Assembly: GCA_030867875.1 (NCBI GenBank)
Contig: JAOWCC010001609.1
Coordinates: 992,001-1,056,000 of the forward strand
DNA from: Actinernus sp. WN-2022
Taxonomy: Eukaryota > Cnidaria > Anthozoa > Actiniaria > Actinernidae
Direction: 5' to 3'
Length of the DNA stretch: 64,000 nt
Shown: one piece after another, positions 28,071 to 39,990 of the stretch
Position numbering within the stretch: the first letter of the stretch is position 1
Layout of the letters: the number at the start of each line of letters is the position of its first letter
The notes under the pieces: model-generated
What the model was told of the DNA's origin: nothing
Databases searched by the model: none
Seen by the model: the letters and a program-made list of their open reading frames with translations, nothing else
Position numbers and translations under genes: made by a program

Positions 28071-28748
28071 CTACATGGCAGCGTGAGCATTTATGTAGTT
28101 GCGTAGTAGAACCCTTTCGTCCTCTGTGAGCTGGGAGTGCTGCCACTTAACGAACCATTTAGCGATATCAAGATGACCATTGGTACAGGCGTATTGTATA
28201 GCAAGATCAATGCATTTATACTCTATGGTTATCTGAAAACGTCGAATGAGCCACTTAATGACGTTAAGATGACCATTCATACTGGCATCTAATATAGCAA
28301 ACTCAACGGCTTCATCCTCTTTGGTGAACTGGAAGTGCTTAGTGAACCACTTAGCGATACCAAGATGACCATACTTAAAGGCAGCGCATAGAACATGATT
28401 GGTGTATTCATCCATTTTATCGAACCATAAGTGATTAATGAGCCACTTAACAACCTTAAAATTACCATATTCACTGGCATAGAGAAGAGGAAAGCTATCA
28501 TCGACGTATTCCGCAGAAATACAGAAAGTCCTTGCCAAATTGTCTCGATCGTCGTCGTCGTGGGTGGACTTGAGACCTAGGGTGAGTACTTTTCTACGGA
28601 ACTCCTTGTCCGTGTTCTCGTAGCGCGCGAGAGATGCGGCATCGTTTAGGCGTTTCGATGTCCTTGCGATACTTGCGAATGACGTAGGACCTGCATGCTC
28701 TACGATCTTAGTCAGAATTTCCATTGGGAGGCACGATATATTATCCAT
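28071..28748 (-). CDS. F-box / ankyrin-repeat protein
   Basis: A 225-aa protein with an N-terminal F-box (about 4-45: LPMEILTKIVEHAG, SIARTSKRLNDAA) and four ankyrin-like repeats of the type found in giant viruses and protists, each with a core such as YGNFKVVKWLINH, YGHLGIAKWFTKHF, NGHLNVIKWLIRRF and NGHLDIAKWFVKW. In large DNA viruses such proteins recruit host SCF ubiquitin ligase to selected targets through the ankyrin repeats. It is the rightmost gene, reads away from the TIR, and its promoter motif (28,761-28,777) lies inside the TIR. A 25-codon remnant of a related gene remains in the outer element. Confidence 0.8.
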   Translation of the reverse strand: MDNISCLPMEILTKIVEHAGPTSFASIARTSKRLNDAASLARYENTDKEFRRKVLTLGLKSTHDDDDRDNLARTFCISAEYVDDSFPLLYASEYGNFKVVKWLINHLWFDKMDEYTNHVLCAAFKYGHLGIAKWFTKHFQFTKEDEAVEFAILDASMNGHLNVIKWLIRRFQITIEYKCIDLAIQYACTNGHLDIAKWFVKWQHSQLTEDERVLLRNYINAHAAM

Positions 28749-28760
28749 AGTGGAAGAGAT

Positions 28761-28777
28761 CGATATAACTATATGTA
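28761..28777 (-). promoter_or_regulatory. Promoter motif before the F-box/ankyrin gene
   Basis: On the minus strand ACATATAGTTATATCG, 12 bp before the ATG at 28,748; it is the inner edge of the TIR, so the same motif also heads toward the polymerase at the left end. Confidence 0.65.
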
Positions 28778-29093
28778 ATCATATCTCTAATAGGATTATC
28801 AAGTTGGATTTTATGTACAAGAATGTCTAGTGACACTTTGAATGACCCTTAGTTACCCCTAGTAGTATAGTCGGAGTCAGATAAATACAACTTTTTCTTG
28901 TGCAAGATAAACTTAAAAAGTTGTCTACTTATGGACGCCTTTTTTCTTGCACAAGGGGCGTCATGAAGTGGATTTCTGAATTCGCTTTATGACGCCCCTT
29001 GTGCAAGAAAACAAGGCGTCCATAAGTAGACCAACTTTTTGAGTTTTCTTGTGCAAGAAAAAGTGGTATTTATCTGACTCCGACTATACTACT
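28761..29093 (-). repeat. Right TIR of the inner element (333 bp)
   Basis: Inverted copy of 15,317-15,649. The outer 233 bp (28,861-29,093) is the terminal palindrome, in the same configuration as on the left. Confidence 0.92.
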
Positions 29094-29098
29094 AAAGG

Positions 29099-29401
29099 GG
29101 TAATATAGCGAACAAAAAGCTCGAAGGTGGTGTCATAAATGGCTAAATGGGTGTAAAAATATTGAACGCTGAAAAAGTGCAATCATAAAAGATGGAAGAA
29201 AACAACAACTCTACCACCCATATCATAACTGGGGGGTAAATAAATACCTTGTGCTGCAATTCGGTGTCAAATAGATGTTTTGGGCCTAAAAAAGGGGTAA
29301 TATAGCCAACAAAGCTCGAAGGGGGTGTCATAAAGGCTAAATGGGTGTAAAAAATGTTGTACAACAAAAAGTGCATTCATTCTGACTCCCACTATACTAC
29401 T
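29099..29401 (-). repeat. Right TIR of the outer element, terminal part
   Basis: Inverted copy of 7,663-7,965, displaced 13.8 kb from the rest of its TIR by the inner element. It is followed by the target duplication CCTCA. Confidence 0.88.
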
Positions 29402-29406
29402 CCTCA

Positions 29407-29988
29407 AGTACATGAAGCTAGCCATAGCCTGTCCTTCTCTAAGTTAAGGCAAAGGAAACGAACATTTAAATAATACAACATTTATGAATATTTCGTAGCT
29501 TAATTAAAGTTAAACACAGGTTTTTTTAAAGTACATGTACGAGCGCCTAGAGTAAACAGTATTCATCCCAATATTCTTTTGAGTCCTGAGCAAAAGCTTA
29601 TTGTGTTTGACCGATTATTCACAAGCATTAAAACAAGCAATCGAAAGAGTTCACTAAGTTGTGTTTAGCGGCCGCCATGTTTGCCATGCCTGAGATTCGA
29701 GGTGAGTTCGTTTGAGAGTCCAAACTCTATTTTGCGCAGCATATTTGACAAAATATCGGATCAAAAGTAAAGAAAAACCTTTACTTTTGTTCTGTATAAG
29801 ATTTATTTCGAGATGAATTTAATAAGTACATGTAAGACGTAAAAACGCTTCGAAGTCCAGCTATGATACCACGGGTCAGTCAAGCTCTGTTTGTTGTCAA
29901 GGGAGAGCTGGTTAGCTTGCAACCCAGTATGGCGTTGCTATGGGCCAACAAGTCACGTGACCGTCTGTTGCAAAAGGCCTATTGTAAG
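29407..29988. other. Gene-free flank
   Basis: No gene supported. GCCGCCATGTTTGCC at 29,671-29,685 followed by GAG|GTGAGT at 29,702 has the look of a start codon with a splice donor, but the putative exon is only 25 bp and cannot be confirmed. Confidence 0.3.
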
Positions 29989-30400
<412 letters not shown>

Positions 30401-31587
30401 ATGTACCGTCAGTGTTAATGCCGAGTTCAGTAGCCTAGTAAAAGGTATTTGAAAACAGTTTGAAAACATTCTTAACGACAACAATAGCATTCATCTGGAG
30501 TTTTGATTTTGTATATGTAATCGCTTGAGTGCAATGAAATGATGGATTTTTCACACATTTCCAACTTTTCATCAAATTGCGTGATGTTGCGACGCGGGAA
30601 ATGTCGTGAAAAATTTGAAAGCACAAGTGATTAAACCTTTAATTTCGTTTATAAGAAATAGTGTAAATTTTTCCGAGAGAGTATGAAAGACTTTGACTTC
30701 AGAACTAGTCGACTATATTCGCCTTTTATTGGATTGAAGCTCAAGCAAGTCGAAATGCTGCTGTCTTGTAATAGACATCACATAACTGTAAGGTGGAATG
30801 CTTTATTTTTCTTATGCAATGTGATTGGTTCTTGTAAAAAATAAATTAAACAAATTCTTTGCTTTCTGTTTCTAATTATCGTCCTATCTCTTTACTTTCA
30901 ATATTCAACAAGATTCTTGAAAGACTAATGTATAATAGACTATTATTTATGATCAGCAATTTGGATTTAGATCCAATCATTCAACATTTCATGCACTGAT
31001 TCTGTTAATTGACAAGATTAAACAATCTATTGATAAAGGCACTTATTCCTGTGGCATCTTCATAGACCTGTGTAAGGCTTTTGATACAGTTGACCATAAC
31101 ATATTATTGACTAAACTAGAATATTATGGAATCAGAGGTATTGCATTAGACTGGTTTGCCTCCTACCTGGATAATAGGAGACACAACCTCGTCCCCAGGG
31201 TCTTCTCGGTCAGATCCAAGATGGCGGCTACCTGAGAGAAGACCCTGGTAAAGGCTGGATCATGTGATCAAATACTCCCAGATTTTGGGAGTATTTTGTG
31301 ACGTGATTTGGCGATCTAAGATGGCGGCCAAGCTAAATATGGGAATATTTCATGACGTGTATAAACCATAGGTATCCTAATCCGGATTGAGCGAGAAGCA
31401 ATTAACGGTATTTCCACGCGGCGAACGATGCAGTGAAAACAGGTCTACTAAATGGCTCGAAATGGAGTTTACTTGGATAAAGAAACAGTGGAAAGGTATC
31501 ACAAAGCTACCAGGATGTATATAAGTTAGAAGAGAATCCTAAAAAGCCGTTCATTTTCCGTTAGCGTTGAAGCGAAGCAATAAATTG
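30401..31587. repeat. 3' part of duplicated zinc-finger segment, copy A
   Basis: Matches 34,171-35,131 and 63,010-64,000 in order. It includes a LINE fragment and a block starting CCTCGTCCCCAGGGTCTTC, which also appears at the corresponding place in the other copies. No intact gene. Confidence 0.8.
30873..31180 (+). pseudogene. LINE reverse-transcriptase fragment, copy A
   Basis: Translates in pieces to NYRPISLLSIFNKILERLMY, then an FGFRSNHST-like segment, FIDLCKAFDTVDHNILL and LDWFASYLDNR, the reverse-transcriptase core of a CR1/L2-Rex-like LINE. Frameshifts are present. Copies B and C lie at 34,640-34,950 and 63,470-63,690. Confidence 0.75.
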
Positions 31588-31745
31588 TTTTTTTTTTCAA
31601 AGGAGCCGTGTGGCTAAAAGTATTGCTAAAAGTAAAACACACAGTGGTTACTAACTACTTACAACTCTTACGTCGTTACTGTCTTATTTATTTCTGATTT
31701 TACCGATTAACTTACGTGCTCAGTAGATCTTTGCGTATATATGCA

Positions 31746-32277
31746 CCCGGGGGGGGGGGGGGGGGGGGTACTTACATGAAAAATGGGTATGTATGTGAGG
31801 CCAAGAGACTCAAACCATGACCCTGTTTGATCCAATCCGAGCTCCAAAACCCTGATTGCCCCCTTTTTGAAAAAAAAAAACCTTATTGCCCGGGATTGCA
31901 TGCAAAATACGGAACATTTCAAGTCGGGACGTGGTATTGGGTAAACAAATCAGCAGATGGAGTACATAGATAAGTACTGAAGTACGAATTAGCGGCGTCA
32001 CAATGTAAGAGAACCTCAGTGCTTGCATGTGGATAGTCGATCAAAATGCGGCAACAGAATGTTTTTTTTTTTACATAGTAGCTGAACTGAACCCTAACTG
32101 CCTAAAAAATACTGAACCCTGACTGCACCCAAATTATACTCAAATCCTGACCCTGATCTGCCCAAATCAGGTCAAAACCCTGACCCTACCTGCCCGAACT
32201 GAGCTCAAAACCCTGACCCACCCGGGCGGCACATACATAATACGTCACAAACAGGAGTACCCCCCCCCCCCCCCGGG
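31746..32277. mobile_element. Poly-G-ended insertion with 8-bp duplication
   Basis: Begins CCC plus a long G-run then TACT, ends AGTAC plus a long C-run then GGG. TATATGCA flanks both sides (31,738-31,745 and 32,278-32,285). Copy C of the host segment carries the near-empty site (TATATACAATG at about 61,476). The 8-bp duplication suggests a hAT-like non-autonomous transposon. The interior repeats AACCCTGA-type phrases. Confidence 0.8.
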
Positions 32278-32898
32278 TATATGCAATGTACTTAAACTCC
32301 ATTACATTCTGTTCTTCTTAAACACAGTTGTTCTCTAATTATAATTGACAACCGTCAATCCAATATTGCGTTCAAACCAATGTTTGTGGTACAATATAGA
32401 TTTAACATTATAACTGGACGAGAAATGTTCACAGTTCAGTATTCCTCGATATAGCGACATTCTGCGACATGTATCCTGTGTTCCAGAGGGATACATCTTG
32501 AGATTGTTAGAAATATTATTTAATATTTTATTATACCTGTAGAACAGTTCCAAGTTTTACCATATCATTTAGAAAGCATTTTAAGTACTAGATACATAAC
32601 GAGTGGCGTTTTTTATCGGATTCATAAATTCGAGCTAAAAGCGAGAGTTTGAAATTCCGATAAATCACGAATACGAATTCTGCATGTGGCTTAATTATCA
32701 AACGTCCAGATATATAGAGTCGTGTTTTTCAGTTATTTTGGCGATACGACCTATTTCGGCCAAGAAAATCGAAGCAAAGGTTTATGCAAATCAGGACGAA
32801 CCTGTTACAGATCACTTATCGCAAATCGATTGCCTTTGTTTTCCTTAATGGACTATTAATGTGTTTGATAATGATATCTTATCTTCGTTGCTGTATAG

Positions 32899-34170
<1,272 letters not shown>

Positions 34171-34639
34171 TGAAATTCAGTATGTACCGTCAGTGTTAAT
34201 GCCGAGTTCAGTAGCCTAGTTAAAAGGTATTTGAGAACAGTTTGAAATAATTCTTAACGACAACAATAGCATTCATCTGGAGTTTTGATTTTGTATATGT
34301 AATCGCTTGAGTGCAATGAAATGATTTTTCACACATTTCCAACTTTTCATCCAATTGCGTGATGTTTCGACGCGGGAAATGTCGTGAAAAATTTGAAAGC
34401 ACAAGTCATTAATCCTTTAATTTTGTTTATAAGATAGAGTGTGAAATTTTCCGAGAGAGTATGAAAGACTTTGACTTCAGAACTAGTCGACTATATTCGC
34501 CTTTTATTGGATTGAAGCTCAAGCAAGTTGAAATGCTACTGTCTTGTAATAGACATCACATAACTGTAAGGTGGAATGCTTTATTTTTCTTATGCAATGT
34601 GATTGGTTCTTGTAAAAAATAAATATTAAAAATGCTTTG

Positions 34640-34955
34640 CTTTCTGTTTCTAATTATCGTCCTATCTCTTTACTTTCAATATTCAACAAGATTCTTGAAA
34701 GACTAATGTATAATAGACTATTATTTATGATCAGCAATTTGGATTTAGATCCAATCATTCAACATTTCTGTTAATTGACAAGATTAAACAATCTATTGAT
34801 AAAGGCACTTATTCCTGTGGCATCTTCATAGACCTGTGTAAGGCTTTTGATACAGTTGACCATAACATATTATTGACTAAACTAGAATATTATCGAATCA
34901 GAGGTATTGCATTGGACTGGTTTGCCTCCTACCTGGATAATAGGAGACACAACCT
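34640..34955 (+). pseudogene. LINE reverse-transcriptase fragment, copy B
   Basis: Same degraded core as copy A, with a small deletion around 34,760. Confidence 0.75.
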
Positions 34956-35131
34956 CGTCCCCAGGGTCTTCTCGGTCAGATCCAAGATGGCGGCTAACTG
35001 AGAGAAGACCCTGGTAAAGGCTGGATCATGTGATCAAATACTCCCAGATTTTGGGAGTATTTTGTCACGTGATTTGGCGATCTAAGATGGCGGCCAAGCT
35101 AAATATGGGAATATTTCATGACGTGTATTTA

Positions 35132-36034
35132 GATATAGTTAAGACTGACAGTGACAATACTTTGCATCCAATTTCATAATAGAGACATTATGCATTGTGA
35201 CATTATGCATTGTCAGAGCATACAAGAAAAATAATTATTCTCCGGTACCAAACAAACGGAACGGAATAATACTTTTCCAAGTTTTAAGCCATTATTGTTA
35301 TTATTATTATTCATTTTTCTTTTGGTATAAAATAGGGAATTACTTTTAAAACGATACGTTACAGTATCTGTATTATTGCATAACATTTTTAGTAAGTTAG
35401 TTTTTAATACTTATTGTATTGTAAAGCGCTATGGGACTTTAAACAGGGAATAACGCTACATAAATCGATTATTATTATTATTATATATTAGCTTTTATTT
35501 ATGCGGCCGTTGATAAACAAACTCATAACGGTTAAGCAAACTCGTAAGGTTTTCTCAATTGGCAATTTGCTGTTTTTAATTGCCATGCCCGAGTGGCACT
35601 CGATCTCTTCAGCAATCAACAGTTTAGTTCGAATCTATGCTTAAAATAAGGTACCCTGGCATAGTTGTTTTGTTAGCGCAAGTATAACACAGGTAACCCG
35701 AAAATAACAGATATTGTTACTTAAGTCTTAACTTAACTTTAAGCCTTCATCATTTATCTATTTAATATTTTTATATGACTTGTATATTCACATGTGTTAA
35801 TATATTTATTATACTTATTATATTGTATTCCAATAATTTTAATTACTCTTTCTTTTCTTGTATATTCACTTTGTAACTCTGTAATCATAAGTCTACATAC
35901 TGTTTTTGTTCTATTAGATTTCGTAGAAATCAGGCTCTATTGTTCTTAAGTTCTATACATCTATGTAACCAAATCTACTTGCTATCCAACCATTTACGGC
36001 AGTCAACTCGAAAGCTTGTGCTCCTTTGACTGCC

Positions 36035-36035
<1 letters not shown>
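35132..36035. other. Gene-free, with a LINE 3' end at 35,400-35,483
   Basis: AT-rich sequence. GTAAAGCGCTATGGGACTTT followed by (ATT)n at about 35,420-35,483 has the look of a CR1/L2-type LINE 3' terminus in plus orientation. No gene seen in the remainder. Confidence 0.5.
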
Positions 36036-36067
<32 letters not shown>

Positions 36068-36068
36068 G
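36036..36068. repeat. (AAT)n microsatellite, LINE tail
   Basis: About ten AAT units; on the minus strand this is the (ATT)n tail just beyond the LINE at 36,163-38,300. Confidence 0.8.
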
Positions 36069-36162
36069 TATTAGGAGCATCCTACAGAGTCTCGATGCTC
36101 TTACATATTATACCTAATAGAAATATAATTACATGAATATATAAAAAGTATCAAGTAACTAG

Positions 36163-38300
36163 CTAAAAGCATCTAAAAAGAAAGGTCTTCAAACTTGATT
36201 TAAATCTAGTTAATGAATCAATACTTCGAATATAATCCGGAAGAGAGTTCCACAGTTTAGCTGCAGCGACATAGAATGAACTGTCGCCATAGGTTACAGT
36301 ATTACAACGAGGAACTGTAAGTAAATTATGTGAACTCGATCTGAGTGAACGAAAAGGTCTGTAAGGTCTGAGTAATTCGCTTATATATTTGGGAGCTTGG
36401 CCATGGAGAGCCTTAAAAGTAATTAAAATGATTTTAAAAGTGATTCTATCTCTAACTGGCAGCCAGTGAAGTTTATATAAGATAGGGGAAATATGGTTAA
36501 ACTTCCCAGCTCGAGTTACAAGTCTCGCAGCCGTATTCTGCACACGCTGTAGTTTATCAAGTTCACATGCCGGTAAACCATACAAAATGCTGTTACATGA
36601 GTGAAGTTTAGATGTAATGAAGGCATGAACTAATCTTTCACAATCATCCTGGGCCAAGTGCTTTCGAATCCTTCCAATATTCCTAATAGCCAAATACGCA
36701 GACTTGCAAATATTGTTTACGTGCTTCGTCAGTTGGAGATGGGAATCAACAGTAACACCGAGGTCGCGTGCAGCCAGCTTTGGAGCAATGACAACATCAT
36801 CAATAGTGATTCCCGAGATCAGATCACATCGTTTGGCATAACGAGACGTGAGATGGACAACATCAGTTTTGTTAGGGTTGCACGCAAGGCCATTGGAAGT
36901 GCACCAAATTAGAATATCTTTGACACATAGTTCGAGCCTGGACAACACAACTGAACGATCAGAACAGGGATTGATAGACACAAAGTTGTGTGTCGTCTGC
37001 ATACATCATGCAATTCAGGCCATGGGCAGATATCACATCTTCTAGTGGTGCAAAGAAAAGTGAGAACAAAAGAGGTGCAAGCACGGAATCTGAGGGACAC
37101 CATATAACAGCTGTCTGTCAGACGAAGTAGTATCTCTTACCATAACCACCTGCGTTCGGTCAGTAAGGTATGAGTGAAACCATTTCTACACGGTTCCATT
37201 CATCCCATACCGGTACCGGAGTCTTTCAAACATTAGAGTATGGTCAATAGTGCCGAAAGTTGACAACAAGTCCAAAAGTACCAGAACCATTTCTTGGTGT
37301 CTATCAATTGCATATAAGATGTCATTAAACACTCGTAACAGGGCTGTTTCAGTACTATGAAAGCGCCTATACGCGGATTGCAGCTTAGCTAAAAGATCGT
37401 TAGCAACAAGGTAGTTCATAGTCTGTGTAGCAACTACTTGTTCAAGAGTCTTGGAAAGAAAAGTAGCGTTCGTGATAGGACGGTAACTTGGGAACTCATT
37501 GTGATCTAGGGTTTGCTTCTTGATAGATGGATGTAGGACCCCTTTCTTGAGGGACGTAGGAAACACACCAGAACTCAGTGATGTGTTAATAATATTGGTA
37601 AGTGGATAAATTAGAACATCAGCGGATTGTTTTAAAAGATGGGTTGGTACTGGATCAAGAATGCAGGATTTGGGTTTCGAGTGTTCCACAACTTCACGGA
37701 TATAGCTTTCAGATACAACAGCGAATTCACTAAATGAGCATTGACATGGAGTGGAATTTATAGCTACAGACATGTCCATAGACGCCAAACTTGACATATG
37801 CAGATTCTCTCTCAGTTTTTGTATCTTGGTTGAGAAAAACTCACTGAAGTCCTCTGCCAGAGAATGAAGAGGCAAATGGGACGGTAAGGGAGAAACTTGT
37901 TTAACCTTAAAGAGGCCATCAATCATGCGAAACAGCCGGTTGTTATCAGAGCTTGATATTTGTGCCTTATAATAATTAGATTTAGCAGAGTTAAGTGCAT
38001 CTGTATAAGCACGACACTGTTCTCTGTACATCTGTTGATGGACCTCAAGGCCTGAGGCTAGATATTTCCGTTCAAGTCGACTTTTTTGCCTCTTTAGAGC
38101 TCTTAGGTATCATTAAACCATGGCGCATTTGGGCGTAAGGTGATTGCTCTCGTACGTTCAGGTGCATGCTTATCAATGAGCTCACGTAGGACACTGTTGT
38201 ATTGGTCTGTCAGGATGTTAACATCTGTAGAGGTAGAGCCAGTTGAGGATGCATGGAGTGTTGAATTCATAATGTCACTACGCCATGACTGGATGTCCAT
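36163..38300 (-). pseudogene. CR1/L2-like LINE, inactive
   Basis: Three minus-strand frames give, in order, the segment before the reverse transcriptase (38,300-38,103), the reverse-transcriptase core (38,031-37,186; SYRPITNATFLSKTLEQ, LLDLLSTFGTIDH) and the thumb/C-terminal region (37,002-36,163; KLQRVQNTAARLVTR, KLHWLPVRDRITFKI, FYVAAAKLWNSLPDYIR). It is dead: the catalytic Asp of motif A is Gly (FGTIDH instead of FDTIDH), the YADD region near 37,000 is frameshifted, and frames shift near 38,060-38,100. The endonuclease end is missing. It has an (ATT)n tail. Confidence 0.85.
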
Positions 38301-39850
38301 TCCCCATTCATCCGTACGTTTGGCATCAGTTGCCAGAGTAATTCGCGCACACGTGCTCCATTTGTGCCGTGCTGTTTTTTATTCGATATGTTAGTTTTTA
38401 TGTTCTATTTGTTTTATTCCATTCATTTCAGGGGTATACGTATTGTAACGTTTATGCTGTCTAGTACCCCTCCGCCGACCACCCCTTTCTCTATGGGAAC
38501 AACAATCAGTTATCCCAGATTCACGTTCCCACGCTTACAATCCCGTCTTCGTTTTTATCCTGGATTCATCGAAAAGTATCCGAACTCGCTGGAATAAGTA
38601 CAAACGGGGTTACGAATCCGGTATAATGATATACAGGATTCACGACGAACATTGGCGAATATACCGTCTGGCACATTTCTACTTTCACTATTGAAATGCC
38701 CGTCTTCACTCCGAACTGGCTAAGTGCGAAGAACAGAGCGGCACTGTTGAGTTCAATACAAAACATTTGTAAAGTGAACATAAAAAACTCACAGAGCAGC
38801 GTAAAAAGCCCATCACAAACAAATGTAGAAACGAATTTGTAAAATCTTGAGCTTTAAAAAGATACTTTTCTCGTGTTTCTGTCTACTCTAGAAGTCAACG
38901 TCTAGTCTAGTTGCATCAGTTTACTGACTCAGATTCGCGAGCCGTGCTCGCTACTAGAAGCTCAAGCATGTTATGGCCTGGTTCAGGGGTCAAATATCGG
39001 GTAAAAAACTGTTTTCCTTATTTCAACGCAGCCGAGTATGGTAAGTACGTCAAGTGTCTCACGATAATAGGTATCGCCATTCCTGACTACCTTAAGTGGT
39101 TTGTGTGTAGTAAAACGTGTCACGTGACTTAGAACACGAAAAATCAGTAAATCAAAAACGCGGCTCCGAGTTTAAAACAGCTAGGATGATGAGTGGATAT
39201 GTTTAGTTAAGGTTGAAGCCTTTTACCTAAATAAGCTTAGAAAAGATGACTACAATGTAATTAATAACGAGTAATTAAGGCGAAAATATGGAAAATAGGT
39301 CACCTGACTTTTTGTACCCTTAATATCTTCTTATCTTTACATGATAGTCCTGTTTTCTAAGCGTGGTCTGAAACACTGCGGGAGGAGTAATGTTTTAGCA
39401 GGGTTACTTTATATTCATATGTTATCATCGCAGCCGCATTTCACTTAAACGAATTATGACGTCATCGATCACGTGACACGACAACCATCCACTTAACAAA
39501 TTTAAGGAAGTTAATATTAATATTACAGTGTAATTAGATTTTGTTTAAACTGTTATTTCTGTCAGAAAATATTTTTTAGGTAAATCTATTTTCCGTTAAA
39601 TTAACCAGGCCTTGAGAAGTCAAACTACCAAGTTGCTGTACTAATTCTCGAGAATTGTGAAGGAGAGAAGGCACTATTTCTTGGAACACAAAGTTACTTA
39701 AAATAAAAACTAGCGTAGCCTTTAAAACAAACTCAATCGAGCGTCCTAGTACATTTTTCTAGTGCGGTCTTTCACGGGAATGTGCTTCTCAAAGTTTGTG
39801 ACACTTTTCATCTATCGGTATAACAGGATTCTTACCAACTAGTCGTTAAT
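38301..39850. other. Gene-free stretch
   Basis: No gene, RNA or clear repeat boundary was recognised. Short open frames have no recognisable similarity. Confidence 0.4.
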
Positions 39851-39990
39851 AGCCCATTTTGACGATGTTGCGCGCGCATTGAGAACAATATACATGCCAT
39901 CAAGAAAACAAAAGATTGTCATTCAACATAAGTTTTGGCGGGCCACATGCTTTTGTTTTCACTGCGCGCGCAACATCGTCAAAATGGCCT
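39851..39990. mobile_element. 140-bp palindromic MITE
   Basis: Ends AGCCCATTTTGACGATGTTG and its inverse, each continuing into GCGCGC. A diverged half copy (GCATGCGCAACATCGTCAAG) lies at about 40,766-40,795. Confidence 0.7.

Larger units (their letters stand above)
15317..29093. mobile_element. Inner Polinton-like virus-like element, intact
   Basis: A 13,777-bp element starting AGTAGTATAGTCGGAGTCAG and ending with its inverse, flanked by AAAGG at 15,312-15,316 and 29,094-29,098. The pre-insertion site CCTAAAAAGGGGTAATATAG survives in the left TIR of the outer element, which confirms both boundaries. The TIRs look identical and no gene is broken, so the insertion is young. Gene content: polymerase B, integrase C-terminal stub, unknown 181-aa protein, packaging ATPase, candidate major capsid, membrane protein, 552-aa protein, candidate minor capsid, hydrophobic protein, TFIIB-like factor, zinc protein and F-box/ankyrin protein. 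I found no integrase catalytic core and no adenain-type protease. Confidence 0.9.
7663..29401. mobile_element. Outer Polinton-like element, interrupted
   Basis: The outer element begins AGTAGTATAGTCGGAGT at 7,663 and ends with the inverted form at 29,401. The same 5 bases, CCTCA, flank it at 7,658-7,662 and 29,402-29,406. Removing the nested inner element and one AAAGG copy leaves about 7,957 bp. It carries 1.03-kb TIRs, a zinc-protein gene in each TIR, a TFIIS-like gene, an F-box remnant and a broken protein-primed DNA polymerase B. It has no capsid, ATPase or integrase gene, so it is a reduced, non-autonomous relative of the inner element. A 5-6-bp duplication and an AG...CT terminus fit the Maverick/Polinton group. 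Confidence 0.85.

Noticed and set aside
15317..29093. Full giant-virus fragment
   Set aside because: TFIIB-like and F-box/ankyrin genes suggest it, but the TIRs, target duplication, protein-primed polymerase and 13.8-kb size fit a Polinton-like element.
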